A stretch of DNA of 64,000 nt from Dyadobacter frigoris (GCF_005280585.1 NZ_SZVO01000004.1:62001-126000); one strand, 5' to 3'. Shown: positions 9,204 to 18,443, numbered from the stretch's first letter. The notes: a model not told the origin generated them from the sequence alone. Numbers and translations are program-made.

Positions 9204-10826
9204 ATGATGAGATATATTAAGTATTTTGTATTTGCGAGTCTCTTCCTGGCGACAGCCTGTGATGTGGACAGGATTCCGGAAACGCAGCTAAGCGATGAAT
9301 CTTTCTGGAGGAGCGAAAGTGATCTGAAAGCCGCTGCCAATTATCTTTATATATTTTTACCTTCTCAGCCTTTCACCGACGACAATTGGTCGGATGATGG
9401 TTTTGGGAGTGAGAATAATGCCATAAGCAGTGGTTCCAGGCAGGCAACCTCCACCGATTTTGATTATAACTATCCGTATCAGCTGATCCGTGCGGCAAAT
9501 AATATCATAGAAAAGGCACCTAAGGCAGCCAGCAATGGCGTTGCTGTGTCCACTGTTGACAGCTACATTGGCGAGGCCAGATATTTCCGTGCCTGGGGTT
9601 ATTACAGGCTCGTTCAGCGATATGGTGATGTACCGCTTATATTGAATACACTGAGTGACAATGACCCTATGCTCACAGCGCCGGCCAGTTCACGTGAGCT
9701 CGTATATGATGCCATTTATCAGGACCTGGATTTTGCAATCGCCAAACTTTCTACACCGAGTGTCCTCGGGGACGCGGGCTACGGACGTATTTCAAAAACG
9801 GCGGCATTGTCTTTTAAAGCAAGAATTGCATTGTTTGAAGGGACCAGATCGAAATTTCATAATTATGGCGATTATAAGAAGCACCTTAACCTTGCCGTCG
9901 CTGCGGCCAAAGCCGTAATCGATAGCAAGGAGCACAGCCTGTTTCCGGACTACTATGAGCTTTTCCGTTACCCGGGTGAGGGACGAAAAAATCCGGAAAA
10001 TATCATGGTTCACCAATATGGTATCAATCTTACACAATCTGTTGATGCGCATAACGCGCCAAGGCAGATCATCAACGGTGCGATAAATCCAACAAAAGTT
10101 CTGGTAGATGCTTACCTGATGAAGGATGGTTTGCCTATTGATCAGTCACCTCTATACAAAAAACCAAAAACTTCACTCGAAGTATTCAACAACCGGGACG
10201 CGCGGTTAAGTGCTTCTGTGATGAAAAAGGGTGACCCGTACAGTATTACCGGAAATTATGTAAATCCATCGCTTTACTATCAGCCAACCGGTTATTGCTT
10301 CCGGAAATATGTGATTATTGAGGATATGCCAAGCAGTCTTTCTTATATAGATCTGCCCATTATCCGCTACGCAGAGGTACTGCTGACTTACGCGGAGGCA
10401 AAATACGAACTGGATGGGAATATTTCCGACGGAGACCTGGATCAGACAATCAATCTGCTGCGGACCAGAGGTAAGGTCGTTCCGTTGACCAATTCATTTG
10501 TTAAAACCAACAACCTTAATATGCGTGACGAGATCCGCAGAGAACGGCGTGTCGAGCTGGCCATGGAAGGGTTCAGATATTGGGATTTGATCCGGTGGAA
10601 GACGGCCGAAACCGAATTGCCGAAACCTGTATTGGGCACCTATTATTTTAAGGCAGAATTTGACGCAACCGGTGAGGTGATTAATCCTAATCTTACGGCC
10701 GATAATTGTTTTATAGCTGAGAGTGCAAGTGTCAGAAGCTTTAATCCCAAAAGAGATTATCTGTGGCCGTTTCCCGTGAATGAGCTGGCATTGAATCCGT
10801 CATTGAAACAGAATCCGGAGTGGTGA
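9204..10826 (+). CDS. RagB/SusD family surface glycan-binding lipoprotein
   Basis: 540 residues. The N-terminus carries a lipoprotein signal ending LATAC with the lipid-attachment Cys at residue 19. TPR-like helices characteristic of SusD are visible (YIGEARYFRAWGYYRLVQRYGDVPLIL), and the C-terminal part has the usual RRERRVELAMEGFRYWDLIRW and PKRDYLWPFPVNEL motifs. SusD lids capture the substrate at the outer membrane and hand it to SusC. It lies 29 bp after the cognate SusC gene and 46 bp before a small lipoprotein. Start 9204 (ATGATG) or 9207 is equally possible. Confidence 0.95.
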   Translation: MMRYIKYFVFASLFLATACDVDRIPETQLSDESFWRSESDLKAAANYLYIFLPSQPFTDDNWSDDGFGSENNAISSGSRQATSTDFDYNYPYQLIRAANNIIEKAPKAASNGVAVSTVDSYIGEARYFRAWGYYRLVQRYGDVPLILNTLSDNDPMLTAPASSRELVYDAIYQDLDFAIAKLSTPSVLGDAGYGRISKTAALSFKARIALFEGTRSKFHNYGDYKKHLNLAVAAAKAVIDSKEHSLFPDYYELFRYPGEGRKNPENIMVHQYGINLTQSVDAHNAPRQIINGAINPTKVLVDAYLMKDGLPIDQSPLYKKPKTSLEVFNNRDARLSASVMKKGDPYSITGNYVNPSLYYQPTGYCFRKYVIIEDMPSSLSYIDLPIIRYAEVLLTYAEAKYELDGNISDGDLDQTINLLRTRGKVVPLTNSFVKTNNLNMRDEIRRERRVELAMEGFRYWDLIRWKTAETELPKPVLGTYYFKAEFDATGEVINPNLTADNCFIAESASVRSFNPKRDYLWPFPVNELALNPSLKQNPEW

Positions 10827-10872
10827 GGCTTTGGGAATAGGGTATAATGTCAACTTTTAAATTAATCATCCA

Positions 10873-11391
10873 ATGAAGAAGATAAATGTGCTGGCAATCA
10901 TTGTTTGTCTGATATTGTCCACAGGACTTTACAGTTGTGACAAGCAGGAAGAAAATGTTTCAAAAAGATCTATCAACAGAGCTTCTGATCTGATACTTGG
11001 CGGCTGGGACAGCGACTATGGAAGTTGCTATGATGTGGATAAAGCGTATGTTTACGGATCCGGCCAGATGGCAGATCCGGATATATTACCGATGATTGAT
11101 CTTTTCTTTGATCATGGTCAGCTGTGGAATATCGACGGAGCTGGCCTGAACAGGCTGCCGGATACCGGAATCCGGTTTGCAAAAACCGAGATAACCGCGG
11201 ATCAGTTTGATATCCTCACTGATGACAAGTCATTTGCCAACCTGGAACCGACTCTGGAGGTTATACCGATTCTGCCTGGCGATGTAGTTTTTTTTAAAAG
11301 TAAAAATGGGAAAAAGGGCCTTTTGAAAATCAAGTCGATGAATTCACCAACCGGAGAGGCCTATGTCGATGAGATCATTCAGAATATCTAG
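10873..11391 (+). CDS. Small lipoprotein of unknown function in the SusCD operon
   Basis: 172 residues. The signal ends GLYSC with Cys22 as the probable lipidation site, so it is likely anchored in the outer membrane. The mature part begins with a Gly/Trp/Asp-rich patch (LGGWDSDYGSCYDVD) and ends in a beta-rich segment (GKKGLLKIKSMNSP). I do not recognise the family. It sits 46 bp after SusD and is followed by a terminator-like hairpin, so it probably closes the SusC-SusD operon and may be an accessory surface-binding or assembly lipoprotein. That role is inferred from position only. Confidence 0.7.
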   Translation: MKKINVLAIIVCLILSTGLYSCDKQEENVSKRSINRASDLILGGWDSDYGSCYDVDKAYVYGSGQMADPDILPMIDLFFDHGQLWNIDGAGLNRLPDTGIRFAKTEITADQFDILTDDKSFANLEPTLEVIPILPGDVVFFKSKNGKKGLLKIKSMNSPTGEAYVDEIIQNI

Positions 11392-11416
11392 CCCTTTCTG
11401 CGGATTGTAAATAATA

Positions 11417-11470
11417 GTCGCAAGGTCCCTGGAACTTTATTCATTAAGGCCTTGTGACAACTTTATTTTT
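11417..11470 (+). terminator. Terminator-like hairpin after the SusCD operon
   Basis: GTCGCAAGGTCC (11417-11428) pairs imperfectly, with G-U pairs, to GGCCTTGTGAC (11448-11458), followed by AACTTTATTTTTT. The loop is long, so this is a moderate call. Confidence 0.4.
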
Positions 11471-11508
11471 TAAGCTGTTCAAAACTGAAAACTTAGCAAA
11501 GTTCTGTT

Positions 11509-13254
11509 ATGTCTGTTTCAAGGCGAGATTTTATTAAAAAAAACACCCTGGCTGGTCTGGCGCTGGCTGCAGCAGGTCATCTCAACCCGCTTTTTGGAGC
11601 GGAGGCCGACATTCAGGAAAATGCTGGAAATTCGGTGTATTTTGATGGTTATACCCGTATTGGACCCCGCAAATACAAACATCCGGCAGAACGCTGGAGC
11701 CTAGGGCATTTACAGGAGGAGATGAACCACTGTTCAATTTCAGGAGCACTGGTAGCTTCAACATTATCGGTGAATTACGATGCCATGTTTTCAAATCTGG
11801 AACTTAGCGGGCAAATCAGGGCCCATGCCAATTTATTCGCGATCTGGAATGTCATGCCGCATCAAACAGGCGAATTCCCAGATCCGGTTGAGCTCGGAAA
11901 ACAAATGAAACTGCACAATGTCCGCGCGGTTAGTTTATTCCCTCACACCAATGAATGGGACTGGAAGGATCAAGCCAGCCATGAATTGCTCAACTGGCTG
12001 TCCAAAAATAAAATCCTGACGATTGTCAATGCAGGTGAGTTTGGCGGCATGTCGCCATTCAACGAATTCCTGACGAAATACCCTTCATTACCGGTCTATT
12101 TGATTAACGCCAGCTGGTCGGATCAGCGCTATGTGCTTCCGATGGTCGCCAGTCATCGAAACCTGCATGTGGGTTTCGATAATTTTCAGATCAACGAAGG
12201 GATAGAGTATTTTTACAGGAAGGGTTATATAGATCAGGCTATTTTTGGATCCAATAGCCCGACAATGTCTGCAGGTGCGCATCGTGCTTACATGGACTAT
12301 GCGGACATCCCAGCGGAAGCCAGAGCAAAAGCAACCGGTGGAAACCTGACGCGTTTACTACACGGATTAAAACCACCCGAAACCAAAAATAATCCCAATG
12401 ATGACATCCTGATGGAGGCTGTAAAAAACGGGAAACCAATTCCTGTGCCGCTCATTGATATGCACATGCACATGCTTAATGAGGGGTTGAACGGAGCCGG
12501 CTGGGGTTACAGAATGGAAAATGGTGGCCCTGATAAAGTTTTCAGGCTTTTAAAGCGACTTGGATACGATGGCGGTGGAATTATGAGCTGGAACGGGGTG
12601 GTAAGTCACGATGCAGCAGGGGGTAATATATCGGCAAAAAAGTCTTTGGATCTGGCCCCTCCGGGATATTGGGGGCTTGCAAATTTTGACCCGACACATT
12701 ACTCTCAGGAAGAGTTGAAAATAATGATTCCGAAAATGTATGAAGATAAGAGATTCATTGGCATGAAGCCCTATCATTATTACGGCGTGGAATATCAGGA
12801 TCCGTCTTATGATATATGGTGGGAATATGGCAACAAGCGAAAATTTTATGGGTTACTTCATAATTCAAGATCCGATCTTTTTGAAGCAGAAAGTCTGGCA
12901 AAAAAATATCCCGACGTACGCTGGGTCATTGCCCATGCAGGTGGAAGTTATCAGATGGCTGACATGGCCATTGCAGCCATGAAAAAGTTTCCCAATATAT
13001 ATGCAGAAATTACGCTGACGCCGGTTCATCTGGGTATTATCGAATACCTTGTTGCCGGTGCAGGAGAAGACAGGATCCTTTATGGTTCGGATCTCCCTAT
13101 GCGCGATCCGCGGCAGCAGCTGGGATGGGTTATTTTTTCCAGATTATCATTACCAGTCAAAAAAAAGATATTGGCCGGGAATGCACTAAAAGTGATTGAA
13201 CCTTGTCTGGCGGATCTGCCGGCGTATAACCGGCCAAAACTGACGAAAGGGTAG
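11509..13254 (+). CDS. Tat-exported tandem amidohydrolase with a degenerate first domain
   Basis: 581 residues. The twin-arginine motif SRRDFIKK is at residues 4-11. Two amidohydrolase-2-type (TIM-barrel) units follow. The second (about 312-565) keeps the metal-site pattern: IDMHMHM with His319 and His321, WVIAHAGGS, and GSD with Asp528. The first (about 44-290) follows the same order, including a helix-rich end (AKATGGNLTRLL against KKILAGNALKVI). However, it has DGYTR at the HxH position, Asn in place of the His of the second motif (YLINASW), and GSN with Asn249 in place of the catalytic Asp. It therefore looks like an internal duplication with a non-catalytic N-terminal copy. Family members hydrolyse lactones or amides, or decarboxylate; the substrate is unknown. 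It lies between the SusCD operon and an exported aminotransferase. Confidence 0.85.
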   Translation: MSVSRRDFIKKNTLAGLALAAAGHLNPLFGAEADIQENAGNSVYFDGYTRIGPRKYKHPAERWSLGHLQEEMNHCSISGALVASTLSVNYDAMFSNLELSGQIRAHANLFAIWNVMPHQTGEFPDPVELGKQMKLHNVRAVSLFPHTNEWDWKDQASHELLNWLSKNKILTIVNAGEFGGMSPFNEFLTKYPSLPVYLINASWSDQRYVLPMVASHRNLHVGFDNFQINEGIEYFYRKGYIDQAIFGSNSPTMSAGAHRAYMDYADIPAEARAKATGGNLTRLLHGLKPPETKNNPNDDILMEAVKNGKPIPVPLIDMHMHMLNEGLNGAGWGYRMENGGPDKVFRLLKRLGYDGGGIMSWNGVVSHDAAGGNISAKKSLDLAPPGYWGLANFDPTHYSQEELKIMIPKMYEDKRFIGMKPYHYYGVEYQDPSYDIWWEYGNKRKFYGLLHNSRSDLFEAESLAKKYPDVRWVIAHAGGSYQMADMAIAAMKKFPNIYAEITLTPVHLGIIEYLVAGAGEDRILYGSDLPMRDPRQQLGWVIFSRLSLPVKKKILAGNALKVIEPCLADLPAYNRPKLTKG

Positions 13255-13420
13255 AAAATTCTTTCCATTGAAATTAATTTGGTTAAATGGTGACATTTAG
13301 CTGTTGATATAATCGGTGTAACCCCGCCTTTAATCAGAGGGGGGCATCAGAATCTGGGTAAAGGAAACTGGTCATCTTGGGTGTCGGTTTCGGAGTTTTA
13401 AGTTAATTTTTCAGGGAGAA

Positions 13421-14779
13421 ATGGATACGAACGATTTAAGCAGGCGTAAATTTATAGGTAAGTTAGGTGCCGGTTCGGCGGCTATGATGGCGGCTTATGC
13501 GATACCGTCTTACAGTATTAGTGCAGGCGGAGGAATTGATAAACTGGCTGCCCTTGGAGGCACACCTGTAAGAAAGAATGTGAGCTGGCCGAAATGGCCT
13601 TACATAGACGAAAAAATGGTGGAAGGGATCGTAAAAACTACCCGAAGTGGCATATGGAGCCGAATTGACGATCCGGATGGAACAGTAGGCACATTTGAAA
13701 AAGAATACGCAAAGCTGTTTGGTGCATCTTATTGTGTTGCGACAGGATCCGGTACGCAGGCACTAAGTACTTGCGTGGAAGCGCTGGGGATCGGGCCGGG
13801 TGATGAGGTCATCACTTCTCCCTATACTGATATGGGGACGGTCTCTGCTATTATTACAAGCCGGGCGTTACCTGTGCTGGCCGATCTGGATGCAGATTCC
13901 TATCAATTTGACGCCGCTGACGTAGAACAGAAAATTACACCAAATACAAAAGCCATCATTCCGGTATATATCGGTGGTGTGCCTTGTGATATGGACGCTA
14001 TTATGGCCATTGCAAAAAAGCATCGTCTTAAAGTGATAGAAGATTCCTGCCAGGCACATCTGGCTTCTTACAATGGGAAAAAACTCGGTACTATCGGGGA
14101 TCTGGGTTGCTTCAGTTTTCAGGCAAGCAAACAAATAGCCTGCGGTGAGGGAGGTGCAATTATCGGAAATGATCAGGCGCTTATGGAGCAATGTTACACC
14201 GTGCAAAATCATGGGACTTCACGCGAGGGAAAACATGAAACGATTGGTGCAAAGTACCGGATGAACGAATTTGAAGGATCTGTTTTGATGGGTCAGCTGC
14301 CAGGCGTAAAAGAAAGGTTTGCGTTAAGAAATGAAAATGCCAGTTACCTTAATGCCAGATTAAAAGATTTCCCTGGTCTTGTTCCTCAGAAGCGGTATGT
14401 GGGAACAGAAAGTGCCGGTTTGTACATTTATGCGCTGACCTATCATAAAGAGCATTTCAATAATGCAGACAGAAGTAAGTTTCTTAAGGCAATCAATGCC
14501 GAAGGAATCGGATTTGGAGGTTATATAGAACAAGGTTTACATCGTGAGCCCTGGGTGGATCATATTCTTGGCCTGCGCTCTTACAAAGAAATGTATACCG
14601 CCAAAAGGCTTAAAAAATACAAAGAAGATATGCACCTGCCTCAGTGTGATCTGGCTTGTTCAAGAATGGTATCGCTTTGGGCATCGGGAACACTGCTGGG
14701 ATCGAGACGGGATATAGATCATATTATTGATGCCATTATGAAGGTTTATGATAACAGAGATAAGCTGAATTTGCTCTGA
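13421..14779 (+). CDS. Tat-exported DegT/DnrJ/EryC1/StrS-type aminotransferase
   Basis: 452 residues. A twin-arginine motif (LSRRKFIGK, about 6-14) and an Ala-rich hydrophobic stretch (AGSAAMMAAYAIPS) precede a complete DegT fold. Visible family features are the cofactor-binding loop ATGSGTQALS, the sugar-aminotransferase segment VIEDSCQAHLAS and the Schiff-base lysine in SFQASKQIACGEGGA (Lys237). The enzyme therefore looks catalytically intact. DegT proteins transfer an amino group to keto-sugars using PLP and normally act in the cytoplasm; export with bound PLP through Tat is inferred. In this setting it may act on an oxidised (keto) or amino sugar of the imported glycan rather than in cell-envelope biosynthesis. 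Confidence 0.85.
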   Translation: MDTNDLSRRKFIGKLGAGSAAMMAAYAIPSYSISAGGGIDKLAALGGTPVRKNVSWPKWPYIDEKMVEGIVKTTRSGIWSRIDDPDGTVGTFEKEYAKLFGASYCVATGSGTQALSTCVEALGIGPGDEVITSPYTDMGTVSAIITSRALPVLADLDADSYQFDAADVEQKITPNTKAIIPVYIGGVPCDMDAIMAIAKKHRLKVIEDSCQAHLASYNGKKLGTIGDLGCFSFQASKQIACGEGGAIIGNDQALMEQCYTVQNHGTSREGKHETIGAKYRMNEFEGSVLMGQLPGVKERFALRNENASYLNARLKDFPGLVPQKRYVGTESAGLYIYALTYHKEHFNNADRSKFLKAINAEGIGFGGYIEQGLHREPWVDHILGLRSYKEMYTAKRLKKYKEDMHLPQCDLACSRMVSLWASGTLLGSRRDIDHIIDAIMKVYDNRDKLNLL

Positions 14780-14943
14780 TGAAGATCTAATTTTTTTTTG
14801 CAAAGCTGATGTAAAGCATTTTACTAAATCTCGTTCCTGCTTTGTTAACGAGTGAATTGATCTGTTAAGATGTTTATTGCTGATAATCAACTGATTAAAC
14901 CGATTACGTATTGTTAAGCCAATTAAAAGAAAGTTTCTTATTA

Positions 14944-14976
14944 ATGTTTACAAATATTTAGTATTTTTGTAAACAT
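14944..14976. promoter_or_regulatory. Perfect 11-bp inverted repeat enclosing a -7 box
   Basis: ATGTTTACAAA (14944-14954) is repeated as its exact reverse complement TTTGTAAACAT (14966-14976) with an 11-bp spacer. The spacer/right-arm junction contains TATTTTTG (14962-14969), which fits the Bacteroidota -7 consensus TAnnTTTG. The geometry is that of a dimeric regulator operator sitting on the promoter of the operon that starts at 15031. The regulator is not encoded in this part of the window. Confidence 0.65.
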
Positions 14977-15030
14977 AATTACAAGCTGGTCCTCGCTTTA
15001 ATATTCTAAATTATAGAGATTACTGTTGTC

Positions 15031-15822
15031 ATGATATTATCAGAGTCAAATTATCTAGCGCTTAATGAGGTAGTGCAAAATATAGTTGTACTATTGCCTC
15101 TTGGCGCTATCGAGCAGCACGGGCCGCACCTGGCTGTTGCCACTGACACGGATATCGTTTCGGCCATCGCCTATGCCGCAGAAGGAAAGATGGCCGATCG
15201 CATTCTTTTGTGCCCGACAATGCCTTTTGGTTCAAGTCATCATCATTTGGCTTTTGGAGGAACGTTGAGCATTTCGATCACCACTTATACGCAGGTGATT
15301 GTAGAACTGGTAGAATCTTTGCTGCAAAACGGCTTCCGCCGTATTGTATTATTAAACGGTCACGGCGGAAATATTACACCTGTAAAGCAGGCTCTGGCAG
15401 TACTGAGTAACAAATATGATGATACGGTCGCTCCGAATATTGCTCTGGCGACCTACTGGGAGGTTGCAGGAAAAGTGTTTGCGGGCTTGCCTCCGATGGA
15501 AAGTCCTGCGCTCAGCCACGCCTGTGAATACGAAACAAGCCTAATGCTTCACCTGTTTCCTTATAAGGTGTTCAGGAATGAGATAGAGCGTGCTACGCGT
15601 CCTGAGAGCAACGGATACATTCCCTGGGAGGATGATGAACCTTATCGGGGCGTGACGATGGTGAAAAAAACACAATTCGTTTCCGGAAATGGCAGTAGCG
15701 GAGAGCCTCAGCTTGCAACGGCCGAAAAGGGTCAGTATCTTTTTGAACATGCCGTTGAAAGCGTAGTTAACTTCCTGAACGACTTTAAATCCTGGCCGCT
15801 TATGGCGGATCTGAGGGAATAG
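15031..15822 (+). CDS. Creatininase family amidohydrolase
   Basis: 263 residues, cytoplasmic (no signal). The N-terminal motif LPLGAIEQHGPHLAVATDTD supplies Glu28, His30 and the Asp of the binuclear metal site of creatininase. Further along, NGHGGN and the CEYETS segment supply the remaining ligands typical of the family. Members hydrolyse cyclic or linear C-N amide bonds, such as creatinine and N-formyl or formamide intermediates. As the first gene of a closely spaced operon behind a strong operator-like palindrome, it probably opens an amide- or lactam-containing intermediate derived from the imported compound. The exact substrate is not deducible. Confidence 0.85.
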   Translation: MILSESNYLALNEVVQNIVVLLPLGAIEQHGPHLAVATDTDIVSAIAYAAEGKMADRILLCPTMPFGSSHHHLAFGGTLSISITTYTQVIVELVESLLQNGFRRIVLLNGHGGNITPVKQALAVLSNKYDDTVAPNIALATYWEVAGKVFAGLPPMESPALSHACEYETSLMLHLFPYKVFRNEIERATRPESNGYIPWEDDEPYRGVTMVKKTQFVSGNGSSGEPQLATAEKGQYLFEHAVESVVNFLNDFKSWPLMADLRE

Positions 15823-15853
15823 TGAATTTAAAATCTGATTGGTTTGTGCGTGT

Positions 15854-16255
15854 ATGAAAAACGAAACAATGGAAAAAAAAGAGATCAGTCATCCTGACAA
15901 AATAGCAGATACCGGTGCGTATTCGGCTGGGGTGTTGGCGGGTGAGCTGCTGTTTGTAAGCGGGCAGGGGCCACTAGACCTCGTAACGGGCGAAGTGGTA
16001 CCGGGAAGCATTGAAGAAGAAACCCGCCTGACTTTATTACATATCCAAAAGATAGTGGAGGCAGCTGGTGGAAAGATGGACGACATTGTAAAATGCACGG
16101 CGCATCTGAGTGATATCAATGATTTTGATCGCTACAATACGGTTTACAAGTCATTTTTTACAGGTGTGATGCCGGCCAGGACGACCGTTCAGTCGGTATT
16201 ATCAGATGGAATCAAAGTAGAAATAGATGCCATTGCCATCATTAAAAATATATGA
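15854..16255 (+). CDS. RidA (YjgF/YER057c/UK114) family protein
   Basis: About 133 residues from the ATG at 15854. The frame can be opened upstream only by a TTG at 15839, and another ATG at 15869 would also fit. The sequence has the RidA pattern: GELLFVSGQGPLD, then MPARTTVQS with the conserved Arg that binds substrate carboxylates, then VEIDAIA. RidA enzymes hydrolyse reactive enamines or imines to ketones and ammonia. Its 4-bp overlap with the next gene (ATGA) shows translational coupling. Imine hydrolysis fits a pathway that also contains a PLP aminotransferase and an amidase. Confidence 0.85.
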   Translation: MKNETMEKKEISHPDKIADTGAYSAGVLAGELLFVSGQGPLDLVTGEVVPGSIEEETRLTLLHIQKIVEAAGGKMDDIVKCTAHLSDINDFDRYNTVYKSFFTGVMPARTTVQSVLSDGIKVEIDAIAIIKNI

Positions 16256-17229
16256 GCGAAAAAATACGAATCGGAACGGTTGGACTGGGACTTATGGGAA
16301 GTAGTATTGCTACCTGCATACTGGCTTCTGGTCATCAGGTAACTTCGGTAGTGAGGGATATTTCTGAATCGGCTCCTGCGCTTGAACGTATTTTGTCTTT
16401 TCTTACAGAATTGCATCAGGAGGGAATACTCAGTGCAACGGCTGAGGAAATCATTAAAAACATCACTATAACGGATAACATAGCTTTGCTTGCAGGGCAC
16501 TCTGTGGTGATAGAGTCCATTATTGAGCATGTAGATGAAAAAAAGCGGGTTTACCGGCAACTTGAGGAAGTACTGGCGGCAGATGCAATCATTGGCAGTA
16601 ATACATCCGCTATTCCGGTTTCTTTATTACAAAGTGATTTGAAGCATCCTGAGCGTTTTTTAGGAATTCACTGGGCTGAACCTGCCCACATTACCAGGTT
16701 TATGGAGATCATCTGCGGAAGTAAGTCCGATCTGGTTTATGCAGAAAAAATGATAAAACTGGCAGAAACCTGGGGAAAGGAACCGTCACTTCTGAAAAAG
16801 GATATCAGAGGATTTATTACCAACCGTGTGATGTACGCCATGATGCGGGAAGCTTTTTATCTGGTTGAAAACGGCTATGCAACCGTAGAGGACGTTGATC
16901 GTTCGCTTCGCAATGACCTGGGTTACTGGATCACGTTTGCGGGACCATTCCGTTTTATGGACTTAACGGGTATTCCTGCGTATTTGACCGTTATGCAGGA
17001 TTTGTTTCCTGAGCTAAGCAATTCTGCCAAAGCACCTGAGTTGATTGAAAAGCTGGTGGATCAGGGAGCGCGTGGCGTCAGTAATGCCAAAGGATTTTAT
17101 TCCTACACCGAGGATTCTGCCAAAGCGTGGGAGAAGCGGTTCATCGAATTCAGTTATGATATTAGAAAGCTGGCCGAAAAATATTCTCAGAATATCGGGG
17201 AACAACAAAGTGATGTAAAATCATTTTGA
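16252..17229 (+). CDS. 3-hydroxyacyl-CoA dehydrogenase-type NAD-dependent enzyme
   Basis: 325 residues. The N-terminus is a Rossmann NAD-binding loop (GTVGLGLMGSSIA, about 8-20). The middle has family motifs (IIESIIEHV, GSNTSAIPVSLL, LGIHWAEPAH) and the C-terminal helical domain begins at GFITNRVMYAMMREAFYLVENG. It is a single-domain-pair enzyme without a crotonase part, so not a classical FadB. The same superfamily includes L-gulonate 3-dehydrogenase and carnitine dehydrogenase, and a hydroxy-acid or sugar-acid substrate fits the neighbours better than an acyl-CoA, though this is inferred. It overlaps the RidA gene by 4 bp. Confidence 0.8.
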   Translation: MSEKIRIGTVGLGLMGSSIATCILASGHQVTSVVRDISESAPALERILSFLTELHQEGILSATAEEIIKNITITDNIALLAGHSVVIESIIEHVDEKKRVYRQLEEVLAADAIIGSNTSAIPVSLLQSDLKHPERFLGIHWAEPAHITRFMEIICGSKSDLVYAEKMIKLAETWGKEPSLLKKDIRGFITNRVMYAMMREAFYLVENGYATVEDVDRSLRNDLGYWITFAGPFRFMDLTGIPAYLTVMQDLFPELSNSAKAPELIEKLVDQGARGVSNAKGFYSYTEDSAKAWEKRFIEFSYDIRKLAEKYSQNIGEQQSDVKSF

Positions 17230-17306
17230 ATGAGAAAGTATCCTAATATAACTTTTGAAAGACAGAGAATCAGGCTAAATGCTGGCTGCTAATAGCTTCT
17301 AAATAC

Positions 17307-18443
17307 ATGAAAGACACCAATATAAAATATATCAGAGCAACCGAAGTGATCGTGCCGGCCAAACCTGGAAGCCTTAACTCGGATACGGTACTGGACACAG
17401 ATAAATCATTTGCCAAAAAATTCATGACGGGTGAAAGCTGGACAGAATTTGCAAATCAGCCTAAATGGATTATTGAAATAAAATTAGCAAACGGGCTGAT
17501 CGGGCTTGGCGAAACGTACCGGAGCGCCTCCCCGGAACTGATTGGCGCGGCCTGTAAAGAACTGATAGGAAAAGATGTACTTCGTTTGAACTGGCGGAGA
17601 CTACCGGTAAATGATCAGCGGATATACGAAGCTTTTGAATCGGCTATCCTTGATCTGGTAGGGAAACTGTTGGGGGTTCCTGTTTACCAGATTCTCGGGG
17701 GAGCGTATCGCGACCGCGTCGATTGTCTGGGATGGACAGGCCGGCGTACTCCGGAGGAAGCAACTCAGAAAGCTTTTGAAGCCATGGAAAAAGGCCACAA
17801 GGCATTCAAATTTAAATGCTCTGATGAAGATAAAGTGAGCCTGTGGACCGAAGAAATAGCAAAGCGATGCGGCGACGGTATCAAAATAATTCTCGATCCG
17901 AATCAGAGGTGGACAACTGTTGAAAAAACACTGGAATTGATGGAGGGAGTTGAAAAGGAAATCATGCTGGGCCTGGAAGACCCTATCCTGCATGGTGATA
18001 TTGCAGGCTTCCGGTTTCTGAAGGAAAAGCTGGGGATTTCGATGTACAGACACATCTCACTTCCTTATACTCAGGACATCCGTGATATGATCGCGTTCAT
18101 CCGAGCGGATGCCGTGGATGGATACAATTTCAACGGATCGGCATACAATTCGGTACTGCTTGCAGAAATGGCACATATGGAAGGAAAGTCATGCTGGAGA
18201 GGTTCCGAGGTGGATTTGGGAATTTCCGAGACCGTGGGATTGCACATTGCAGCAGCAAGCATTAACTGTACGATCCCATCAGATCTTTTCGGAGAGTTGG
18301 TACGGGAGGACGATTTGATAGTAGATCCCATAAAATTTGAAAGCGGAGCAGCCCTTGTTCCTGCCGGAAACGGGTTAGGGATCGAGCTGGATTATGAGGC
18401 CATTTCGCGCTATAAAACGGGCATGCAACTAGGTCAGCTATGA
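17307..18443 (+). CDS. Mandelate racemase/muconate lactonizing-type enolase superfamily enzyme
   Basis: 378 residues, no export signal. The KxK motif (FKFKC, Lys168 and Lys170) and metal ligands Asp197 (ILDPNQRW) and Glu224 (LEDPI) are clear. The third ligand region is unusual (SMYRHISLP), where acid-sugar dehydratases usually have Glu or Asp followed later by a catalytic His. Family members abstract the proton alpha to a carboxylate, giving racemisation, cycloisomerisation or sugar-acid dehydration. Placed between a sugar-acid-type dehydrogenase and a DapA-type lyase, a dehydratase or cycloisomerase step on an aldonate or uronate is the best inference. It ends with a 4-bp overlap into the transporter gene. 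Confidence 0.8.
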   Translation: MKDTNIKYIRATEVIVPAKPGSLNSDTVLDTDKSFAKKFMTGESWTEFANQPKWIIEIKLANGLIGLGETYRSASPELIGAACKELIGKDVLRLNWRRLPVNDQRIYEAFESAILDLVGKLLGVPVYQILGGAYRDRVDCLGWTGRRTPEEATQKAFEAMEKGHKAFKFKCSDEDKVSLWTEEIAKRCGDGIKIILDPNQRWTTVEKTLELMEGVEKEIMLGLEDPILHGDIAGFRFLKEKLGISMYRHISLPYTQDIRDMIAFIRADAVDGYNFNGSAYNSVLLAEMAHMEGKSCWRGSEVDLGISETVGLHIAAASINCTIPSDLFGELVREDDLIVDPIKFESGAALVPAGNGLGIELDYEAISRYKTGMQLGQL

